Positions 44,243-53,209 of a DNA stretch of 64,000 bases are shown piece after piece. The stretch comes from Favolaschia claudopus (Eukaryota; Basidiomycota; Agaricomycetes; Agaricales; Mycenaceae). The stretch is from positions 2,108,001 to 2,172,000 of the forward strand of contig JAWWNJ010000012.1 of the NCBI GenBank assembly GCA_037176885.1, given 5' to 3'. Each line of letters opens with the position of its first letter. The first letter of the stretch is position 1. A program made the position numbers and the translations under genes. The notes beneath the pieces were generated by a model. The model was not told the origin of the DNA. It did not search any database and saw only the letters and a program-made list of their open reading frames with translations.

Positions 44243-46623
44243 ATGTCCCCAGTCATCAAGAGCGTCACGCACACCACTGCGTCTACTCCACGGCCTCACA
44301 TTATTTACCAGTTCCAGGTGGACAACGACGGAGCTGTGTACAATGTCAAGAAACGCTACTCGGAGGTAGGCTTTGAGTACAAGAGCTCTGGTCCATGTGT
44401 CTCATCCCTCCCTTTTCTATCAGTTTGTCGCACTGCACGCTGCCTTAGGTGTACATGATGCTGAGCTTCCCCCGAAACGAATCCTCGCCACCACATTCAT
44501 TCCCTCTGCATGGTTGGACGATACGTTGATCGCCGAACGCAAAGAGGGATTGAAGAACTACCTGAACTCTATCCTGCCGAAATTCCAGGACAACGAAACC
44601 CTGAAAGAGTTTCTGAGTCCGTCCTTGATGGCCTCTCCCCGTCAGTTTGACCCAGAAGACGCGCTACCTTCAACTCTATCACGGAAGAAGGCCCAGGAAC
44701 TCGGTGAAATCACGGCTGCTGCTACCTTCATCGCAGCAGCGTATTATCCAGGTATTGCTTATTCTCATTCTCTTCGACGATTTCTGGGGTTGACCCGGTC
44801 TCGTCAGACTGGAGCGCGGGCACTTTTCCCCCAGAGAAATTGGACTACTCCAAATTCGATATCCTCTTTTTCGGTACGTTTACAAAAATCAATTCCTCGA
44901 TCCTGTATATACCTTTCAATTAGCGTTCGCGGTTCCTAACTCGTCGAACACATTATCATGGGATAGTGGCAGCCAAGACATTTTGAGGCGGCTCGTATCC
45001 AGTGCCAAGAGCAGCGGCAAAGGAACGAAGATAGTTTTGTCCGTCGGTGAGGCTTTATCTTCCCTTGAGCGAGGCTTGCCTTGACTATTGCTTAGGGGGC
45101 TGGGGAGGAAGTACTTTTTTCCATCAGGTGGCGAGTTCGGCTGCCAACCGCTCTACTTTTGTATTGGCTCTGTCAAGTGCTGTCTCGACTTTTGGGTTGG
45201 ATGGTGAGTCTTGCTGCTAGATAGAATCTCAACGTCAACTGACAACTCTTCTTACATCTAGGTATCGACATTGATTGGGTATCGTACACTACATATGTCT
45301 TCAATTGCCCTAGCATTGATTTGCGTCCAAGGAATACCCAAATGAGTCTGGCGCAGGTAATCCTTTTGGATCTGCGGATTCAGCAAATTTGCTCTCATTG
45401 TTGACTTCTCTACGCTCCTCCCTTGGTCGGTGCATCTTTGTGTCGGATTCTTTGGTCTCACCGAATCCTAGGCACCTCGAAGATCATCTCTGCCGCAGTG
45501 ACCGACCTGCCTTGGCTTGGTGCAAATGGTAGCCCGCTTACCGACATGTCAGCGTATGCTGCTCAGATGACATATGCAAACTTGTAGGTCCCATGCTTGA
45601 ACTGGCGTACTTGCTTTACTGAGAACATGTACAGGATGAATTACGATATTTTCGGGTAACTCTTCTTTCACTCGGGCTACCTAGAAGTCTGACGCTCACG
45701 CTACCTAAAGGGATTGGTCACCAGCTGTGAGTTGCGCTACCCTCAGCATTTATTCAATCTTCCATTGACCGAGACATCATCAGCCGGGACCCAACGCGCC
45801 GCTAGGCAATTTGTGCGGCACCTCCTCTCAGCCGCAATACAGCGCACAGGCTGCATTCTCCCAATGGACCAAGGCTAAATTCCCCGCCTCTAAACTGCTC
45901 CTTGGGCTGCCCCTTTACGGTTACGTTCTCAATTCCACCAAGACGAAGTTGACGGGAAGCTTCACGGACGACACTATCGACGACGGCAAGCAGGACGGTA
46001 CTTCTGAAACGCCGGGGCCAACCCGCGGCGCCAACAAGCGACCAGTGCAACTGCCAAAGCCTGTCCCGACGGTGGGACCAGGAAGTAACGCGGCACAGGC
46101 CAATCTCCAAAGCTGGTGGGGCCAGCAAATCCCCTTCTCAAACATTGTTTCTTCTGGTGCATTAGTGAAGAAATCAGACGGATCGTGAGTAGTATCGCTG
46201 GTGCGCTATTCAATGTTTTCTCAGTGTCGGGCAGATATGGAGAGGGCGGAGGTTTTACGATGGGTACGTCGATTTGGACATGCTGCTTCAGGACCTTCCC
46301 TGACTCATTGAACAAAAGGCTGGGATGATTGCAGCGACACGCCATTCCTTTTCAACACTTCTCAGCAGACAGTGGTTTCATATGATGGTGCGTCTGTCTC
46401 TCGCTTGCAATGCTCGAGCTCTCATGTCACGATAATCAGACACCTTTTCTCTTGCTGACAAGGCGGCTTTCGCTAAATCGAATGGGATGGCGGGATGTTT
46501 CACCTGGTCCCTGGATCAAGTAAGTTTCTTCATGGTTTTCCTCCGACTCGTATTTAATGTGGTTTTGTGTAGGACGATGGAGTAACCTTACAGAACGTCA
46601 TCCGCAAGGGTCTAGGCAAGTGA
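44243..46623 (+). CDS. PX domain fused to GH18 chitinase
   Basis: Start ATG at 44243 (MSPVIKSVTHTT). Residues about 18-120 form a phox-homology domain: IIYQFQVDNDGAVYNVKKRYSE joined across an intron to FVALHAALG, then ELPPKRI and ERKEGLKNYLNSIL. A linker follows, then ATFIAAAYYP is joined across an intron near 44757-44812 to DWSAGTFPPEKLDYSKFD, the usual start of a chitinase barrel. Next come TKIVLSVGGWGGSTFF, LDGIDIDWEYP (catalytic DxxDxDxE), LLLGLPLYGYVL and GCFTWSLDQDDG. PX domains bind phosphoinositides on endosomes or vacuoles; GH18 enzymes cut chitin. No signal peptide. All joins are in phase with GT..AG ends, including a 17-nt microexon at 45262-45278. Confidence 0.85.
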
Positions 46624-47070
46624 GCGGACAGTTGATATTGTAGGATGCCTGGATTCTGAATTGACGCATACTTGATGACCTTTACGATGCAATGTATATT
46701 CTCATGATCTTCTGTACACTGGATTTTCGACTTATCGGGCTGGGGAAGAAGAGAACCATGACAATGACAATGTTGACTGAACCTTGTGTCGTCGCAACGT
46801 TCCATCGCAGCACATTTGCCGTGACTGCATGGCTTCCTCCGTCTCGAAGTCGAGGATCCTACATGCTACGAATTGGCAGAGGACGGTGACGTGCAGCCTC
46901 AATTGGTAGGGCCCCAAGGGGGACCAAGAATCGCTGGTCACTAATAGAGAGTGGCATAGGTGAATACTGAGATAGAAAGGCGGATGAGCGAGAGGGTTGG
47001 TCGGCGTAAAGTGGCCTGTTAACTTGCCGCCTGTCGATCGCATACGGGCAACTGAACACCACAACGGATG
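46624..47070. other. Convergent intergenic stretch
   Basis: 3' flanks of the PX-GH18 gene and DPH4. No gene recognised. Confidence 0.35.
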
Positions 47071-47478
47071 TCAGCTATCCTCCTCCACGAGCTCATATCC
47101 AATCCAAACAGTTTCCGAGCAACTCGTACATGGAACGAGGTGCAATCCGCGTTCCATCTCGGCGCCAGTGATTATATAGATACCACCGCATCGGCAAGAA
47201 TGAACCCATGAATCGTCGCCTTCTACTTCGTCGAATTCGGTCAATGTAATCACTTGAGCAGGGCGTGGACCCTTGCGCTTCGAGTGCTCTAGATCAGATT
47301 TGGCGCGCAGGGACGGGGTGGAGAGTATGCGATAGGCTTCTTTAATGGCGGCAACGTCGGTTTGAGACGATTGGGGGTTTTTATCGGGATGGGCAGTCAA
47401 TAGAGCGCGGTGATATGCAGTTTTGATGTCTGCGGAGGACGCGCCGGAGTCGACGTTGAGTAAACTGTATGGGTTCAT
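47071..47478 (-). CDS. DPH4: Diphthamide biosynthesis protein 4 (J domain plus CSL zinc finger)
   Basis: Single exon of 135 residues from ATG at 47478. The J domain covers residues 1-60: PYSLLNVDSGASSADIKTAY, the HPD loop in LLTAHPDKNPQ, and IKEAYRILSTPSLR. The CSL zinc finger has CRCGGIYII and LVPCTSCSETVWIGYEL, four Cys for Zn or Fe. Dph4/DNAJC24 supports the Dph1-Dph2 iron-sulphur enzyme in the first step of diphthamide formation on elongation factor 2. The open frame extends upstream to 47736 but that part is the shifted frame of the F-box tail, so the ATG opening the J domain is preferred. It lies on the same strand about 100 bp after the F-box gene. Confidence 0.88.
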   Translation of the reverse strand: MNPYSLLNVDSGASSADIKTAYHRALLTAHPDKNPQSSQTDVAAIKEAYRILSTPSLRAKSDLEHSKRKGPRPAQVITLTEFDEVEGDDSWVHSCRCGGIYIITGAEMERGLHLVPCTSCSETVWIGYELVEEDS

Positions 47479-47575
47479 GGCAAGCCAGTTTGTCCCAGCG
47501 GTCACGCTTGAGTTGGCCCCGGCCAACCATACCTCCAACTCAGAAAGATAGACAACTAATTCAATGGACCACTTA

Positions 47576-49232
47576 TTAACTACGGGTACGACTAAATACC
47601 ACCAACGCCTCATCACGACCAATTTCCCATTGTTCCTCTTGATAAAACTCATCAAGCAAACAGCCTGTGTCGCTGACAGTGATACACGACGCTCCGTCCG
47701 AATCAGAGGCATAGTCTGAGTCCCTTTCAGAATCATTGGAACCTAATAAATCTTCCTCATCAGAGTCAGACGCGTAGTCTGAAACGGAAACGTCAGATTC
47801 TTCATTGTTGTTCAGGTCGTAGCTGCTGAATCAAATGAACGCACCACCATTGACTGATCTTGGGTCGGTGAACTCGCGATACATGGCTTTGGGAGCGTCC
47901 CAGGGAATTCGTGGGATGTATTGAAGAGCCCCCCTGACCCACATAAGATTACGACAGCATTCTAGAGCGGGAAAATTATCCTTGGATAAGTTGATGGTCA
48001 ATATGGCAGCACATATTATATCGACAAATTTGACGTTTTTGTGTGCCATGGCCTGCTTCGGAGAAGAATTTATAGTGAGATACTCCAGGATGGGACAGCA
48101 ATCCAGTAGCTGCTGGATATTGGCGCAAGACGTGGAATGAATTCGAAGGAAAATGATAGACCGCCCATATGCATTGACTATGGGACGGAATCCAAGTCCT
48201 GACTGGCGTAGGATCTCCCAGATCCACAGTCGTCGAAGCTTCGGTGCCAACCACTTGTGTGGCCCGACCACAGATTCCTTGGTAACTGTGAGGTGCAAGT
48301 CGTCTAATGTGGGAAATGTGATGGCGGGGTGTTCTTGGTCAGAAACCCCTGGAATAGTGAAGCTCAATGATTTGAGATAGGGAGATAGGCCTTTCAGGAT
48401 GGGAAGGATCGAAGGATAAGGAATACAAAGACCGAATTCCAGCGAAGTAACAGAGGAGTGGATCATCGGGATTGAGAAGGGAAGTTGGGGAATGACTGAG
48501 GGTGGAGATAATCCGATATGAGAGAGGTTAGGGCAGAGTTCCAGAACGCGTTGTGTTTCACCATGATGTAGTTTGGTGTAGCCGCGAGGAACAAAGCAAT
48601 TGACATCGAGATGCTTGACGAGCGCTCCCAGTCCAGGTCGGTTCTCGACTGCACAAGCCAAAGCTGGCAATTGAGTAATGCGACGTAATATAATCCTCCC
48701 ATAGAGCAATTCTGTACCGACCCGATTCCAAGACTTGCACACAGCTGCGATAGAGCATTTTGTGCGTATGTCCAAAGATAGCATGTCCAACGCGTAGGGT
48801 GCCACTGATCTTGTCCCATATAGCAACCATGCAGGCGGGAGAGCGGCACGGAAAATGGCGAGTAGGATCTCGTCCGGAAACGCGGAATAGTCAGCTCGGG
48901 CTGCTCGGCGATAAATCTAGACACAAAAGATTAGATTCATCGCTGCCATCGTCGACCCAAGTGACCAACCTCCAGTTTTTCTAGCAAACTGTTGTTCTTT
49001 TGTTTGAGCTGAGAGTTTTCTGAGCGAAGTCGCTCCATTTCGAGATGAATATTCTGGCAGTTGTCCTGCTCGTTTTTTTGTTAACATGAACCGTCTCGAT
49101 GTGAGCATCGCAAACACAGACCGTGGATTTCTTAATGAAACCGTAGACAAACCGCCAGTCCCTTTTTAGGGATGGATTATTCTTCACTTGACGATCGAAT
49201 TCGTTGAGGTTCGGAACTTCGAGTTCGCGCAT
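47576..49232 (-). pseudogene. F-box/LRR-like gene, family B copy 1, with premature stop before the acidic tail
   Basis: Exons: MRELEVPNLNEFDRQV (ATG at 49232; another ATG at 49256), a coiled-coil exon with EMERLRSENSQLKQKNN, then a long exon beginning SAFPDEILLAIFRAAL (F-box-like), IAAVCKSWNRVGTELLY and a string of LRR-like segments. The frame stops at TGA 47831-47833 right after SVNGGAFI. In the paralogue 49971-51674 the same spot is an Arg codon CGA. Beyond the TGA the same frame stays open to TAA 47576-47578 and encodes an acidic tail ending CITVSDTGCLLDEFY and WEIGRDEAL, matching the paralogue. So one substitution would have removed about 85 residues. The truncated protein may still work; end position given includes the lost tail. 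Confidence 0.75.
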
Positions 49233-49970
49233 TGCGCGAGTGGGATTTGGCGCCATAGAGGTCGAAGGGATCGCTACTCGTAGGATATTATGAGCAAGAG
49301 AATCGAGAGATGACTTTTGAACGAAGGTGGTCGTGGATTGGAAGAGTGGCAAAGAGTCAGGGGTCAAGAGTTCGGGGTCACGGGGGTGTTGCATCGAATT
49401 TCCTTTTTTGGATCCCCAACTCGACCTCGTGTCCCAGAAATGGAAATACGTATCTGAACGCCGAATGGCCCGTTGGCATCAGGTGCCAATAAAATGTAGG
49501 GCATTGTTTATCTCATGGCGGGCTGCGAATAGACTCAGCTCGATATCGCGGCAGCACCAGACATCACATAGGAGATGGCCCTCCTTCACCCTAACCTCGA
49601 GCAGGGCGCACGGATTCGTTGTTGAGAACATACAATTTCATCTGGCAAGCACAGGCGGTCTGTTTCTCGTACCTACCTCTGCAATGACAAGGTGCATATA
49701 TTGAACTTTTTCCAGACGTGTCACGGGCAAGCGAATTCATCGAACCAGGTCGTTCCGCAGGACACGACGGTTGATAACTGGTATGTGCTGGGCCAACTGC
49801 CCGCTAGAAGGCGGTCGCGAAGCCACCGCGCGGAGCGTCGTGAGGTAAACTCAGCAAGCATCTGACACTCTCGTTGTTTAGCGCTTGGGGGCGAGGCCTC
49901 AACTCAATGAAGAACACTAAGAGAGAGTTGAGTAAACAGATGTTTCACCTCGATAAGACGCACCAACCAC
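49233..49970. other. Spacer between the two tandem F-box/LRR-like genes
   Basis: No recognisable gene; likely promoter of copy 1 and 3' flank of copy 2. The copy-1 frame is open upstream to 49394. Confidence 0.4.
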
Positions 49971-51674
49971 TCAACTACGAGTTCGATCGAACACCGTGAG
50001 CGCCTCGTCCCGACCTATTTCCCAGTATTCCCCTTGATAAAACTCATCGAGCAAACAATCGGTGTCGCTGACAGTGATACACGACGCTGTATCGGAGTCA
50101 GAGTCGTCTTCTTCGTCTGGTTCGAGGCTTTCCTCGTCAACATCAGAGCCTTCATCATTCTCGTCCGAGTCAAAGATATAGTCCGAGTCGGAATCGTCGT
50201 TAGATTCTTCTTCGCCCGGATCGTAGTCCTCACTGGTATCGTATCGAATGAACGCATCACCGTTGACCGAGGTTGGATCTGTGAATTGGTGAAATATGGC
50301 TTCTCCATCCTCCCGGGGAATGTACGGAAGGGAGGCCATGATGACTTCGAGGTGGCGACAATTTTCCAGAGCGGGAAAATCTTCCTTTGAGATTGGGGAG
50401 ATGGGACGAGGAGGATCACTGTATTGAATGAAAAAGTCAAGAAACTTGACTTGTTTGTGTGTCATGGTTGGCGAGAAATCCAAGGTGAGATGTTCTAGAA
50501 TGGGACAGCGATCTAGCAAGGCTTGTATGTCTTGTATGGGTCCAATTGAGTGAATGCGAAGGAATGTTATGGTCGGACCGTAGGCATCGAATAAGCTGTT
50601 CAGATGAGTCGCGGTGAATTCGTTCGTCACATCAAAACCACAGATCCACAGATGTCGAAGCTGAGGCGCCGACCATTTGAGCGGCGGGACCACAGAGTCA
50701 TTATCGACGAGGAGATGTAAAGCCTTCAGTTTCGGATATTCGATGACAGGGTGTTCATCAATGTGGCCTTTGGGCAGGGCGAAGGTCACAAATGAGAGAG
50801 TAGGAGACATGGAGATCAGTGTGGGGAGGATGGCAGAGTAAGGGATATTGCGATTATACTCCACGGAAGTGACAGAGGAGGCGACCGTTGGAAGCGAATA
50901 GGGAATTCGAGATCCAACGCAGGGTGGAGAAAATCCGAGATGCGAAAGATTGGGACAGAGCGCTAAGATACGCTCCGTTTCATGCTTGTGTAGGTTGGAG
51001 TAGCCCCGGGGAACAAAACAGTCAAAGTCGAGATGCTTGATGAGCGCACCGAGTCCAGGTCTGCTCTCAAGTGCACAAGCCAATACTGGCAGTTGGGTGA
51101 TCCGACGCAATACAACCCTCTCATAGAGCAATTCTGTACCGACGCGATTCCAAGACTTGCAGACGGCTGCGATAGAAAATTTTATGCGTATGTCCGAGGA
51201 TAGAGTGTTCAGCGCGTAAGGTGCCACTGATCTCGTCCCGTTCAGCAGCCATGTAGGCGGGAGAGCAGTACGAAAGATAGCGAGTAGAATCTCATCTGGT
51301 AACGCGGAATAGTCAGATCGACAATGTTTCTGAAGATCAAACGTGAGAAAGCTTTGTGTTGTCTCCGCAAACACATTGGACCAACCGCGAGTTTCAATAG
51401 CAAAACGTTATTTGCGTGCTTCAGCTGCGAGACTTCTGAGCGAAGTCGCTCCAGTTCGAGATTGTCCATAAAGATATTCCGGCAGTTGTCCTAATGTTTT
51501 GTGTGTTCAAATGAGCCGTCGTATGTATGGGAATTCAATGGTGAGTAGATTGCAGGCACATACCACAGTTTCATGAATGAAATTGTACATCAAGTCCCAG
51601 TCTTCGTTCAATCTGAGATCTGCAGTCTCCTTCACTTGACGGTCAAAATCAGCGAGATTGGGAGTTTTGCGCAT
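49971..51674 (-). CDS. F-box/LRR-like protein, family B copy 2, intact
   Basis: Start ATG at 51674 (MRKTPNLADFDRQV). A short exon gives the coiled coil LERLRSEVSQLKHANN. The main exon starts after an intron with a GTTGGT donor, as in copy 1, and reads SALPDEILLAIFRTALPP, IAAVCKSWNRVGTELLYERV, about eight LRR-like hydrophobic stretches, then SVNGDAFIRYDTSEDYDP and an acidic tail of about 75 residues rich in Asp, Glu and Ser, ending WEIGRDEALTVFDRTRS. The F-box-like segment suggests an SCF substrate adaptor; the acidic tail is unusual. It is a tandem duplicate of 47576-49232. Confidence 0.75.
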
Positions 51675-51763
51675 TGTGGGTCGAGTGGTTCGTGTGACGC
51701 AAGTTTGGGATGAATGTGGTTTTGTGAAAGTGAGTGTGGTCACGGGGTGGCGTTGCATCAAAC

Positions 51764-51821
51764 GGTGAGCGCCGAAGTTACCTTGCGCTGAGCGCTCACC
51801 ATTATGCTCACTGCTCAGCGC
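51764..51821. promoter_or_regulatory. Nested inverted repeats in a divergent promoter
   Basis: GGTGAGCGC (51764-51772) pairs with GCGCTCACC (51792-51800), and GCGCTGAGC (51785-51793) pairs with GCTCAGCGC (51813-51821). The two perfect 9-bp pairs overlap, so only one stem can form at a time. They lie between the starts of the F-box/LRR gene and the NFKBIL1-like gene. A regulator-binding role is a guess. Confidence 0.4.
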
Positions 51822-51929
51822 TAGCGTGGACTCGGACCAGCACTTTATCTTCGCTATTACCTTCAGTAAAAATTCCTCCCCGTCGAAGTACCAGCGAGAG
51901 ATTGGTTCGAGTCTAATCGCTAGTGTGTC

Positions 51930-53051
51930 ATGGGCAAGTTGCACTTGAAACGCACATCCCAAGAAGACGCAGACCACAAAGCTCGCAAAAAACGGAAACG
52001 CGATTCGAAATACCACGATAATCCCAACAAAGCTTTCAAACCAGATGGACCCTCTCGCAAATGGGACTCTAGTGACTCTGAAGGAGCCGACGATGTATAC
52101 GGTCCTCCTCCTCCACCACCTCAGCCCGAAGCGGGCCCTTCTTTCCGGCCGTTTCCTTCCTCCCATAAACCTGACTATGAATCTATCCGAGCGGAACTGG
52201 AGGAAGCTCGGTTTCGCGAAAAGATGGCAGAAGCGTTCGAGGATGATGACCGTTTAGACTCGCTCGAGGCGCGCATGAATGACTACGCTCACGTCCCTGA
52301 CCGCTGGAAGGCTGGCCGTTCTCGTTTGGATTACCAGGATGTGGGTGCGGATGATCTATTTGAAATGGATCCCAGGCATATGGACGACGAAGAGTATGCG
52401 GAGTGGATCAGAGCAGGCATGTATAGGTAACATTATTATTATTACCCAGATCTTACACTCTCACACCTTTGCGTTTGCAGAAAGACGCATGCCCAGGAGT
52501 ATGCTGAAGAGCAACAGAGGAAAGCAGCTCGGGATGCTCGGCGTGCTCAAGAAAAGGCTGCAAAAGCCGAGACAGCGCGACTTGCAGCACTTAGTGAAGA
52601 AGAGCGCAAACGCAAGAAATTGGAGAAGGAGAATCGCCGCGCAGATTACGCTCGAGAGGAATACCACACACGTTGGAAACTCTTGCTTGCTGCTCCTACC
52701 GACTGTCGAGATCTATTGAGCTTCAGCGATATTCCGTGGCCGATCGCGTCTGCTCATCGTCAAAAACCTCCCAAAGATCCCACTCAGGATCCTTCCCCTC
52801 CTACAGTGTCTTTAGACGATCTCACCGCCTCCGCAATTGCCGCATTCCTGGTTCCCCGTTCTTTCTCTGCTGAGGAGGAAACGGAGAAAAGACAGAGAAA
52901 GGACAAATTACGCGAAACCTTTCTTCGTTTCCACCCTGATAAATTCGAGGGTCGGTTCATGGGTCGGGTGCGGGAAAGCGACCAGCCTCGAGTCCGAGAC
53001 GCCATTGGTATCATAGTCCGATCTCTAAACGCGTTAATGGGCGATTTATAA
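51930..53051 (+). CDS. NFKBIL1-like protein
   Basis: Two exons with an intron at about 52429-52481; start MGKLHLKRTSQ at 51930. The N-terminus is basic (KARKKRKR, a likely nuclear signal), then acidic with a run of seven Pro. A long charged helix (EEQQRKAARDARRAQEKAAK, EERKRKKLEKENRRADY) is followed by FSDIPWPIA and the C-terminal signature FLRFHPDKFEGRFMGRV plus VGIIVRSLN-like residues. This charged helix, xxPWP and xHPDKF order is that of NF-kappa-B-inhibitor-like 1 proteins, which in animals are nuclear and linked to mRNA processing. The HPDKF loop recalls J domains but the rest of that fold is not evident. About 357 residues. Confidence 0.75.
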
Positions 53052-53209
53052 TGAAGATGCTTGTATGTATGCCGTTGTATAATTAGTGAGTAAATGGTCT
53101 GGCATGTACAGTACTGGTATACAATTGAGGGTCCGTAGCCTGTATATCCAAACGAGAGACATATATATGCACAGCAGGTAGAGCATGGTAGCCGACACAA
53201 AGGGGAAAT

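Noticed and set aside
47479..47736. N-terminal extension of DPH4
   Set aside because: The extra frame is the out-of-frame tail of the F-box gene; the J domain begins exactly at the ATG at 47478.
51900..51925. TGGTTCGAGTC resembling a tRNA T-loop
   Set aside because: No acceptor stem, D arm or anticodon arm could be found around it.
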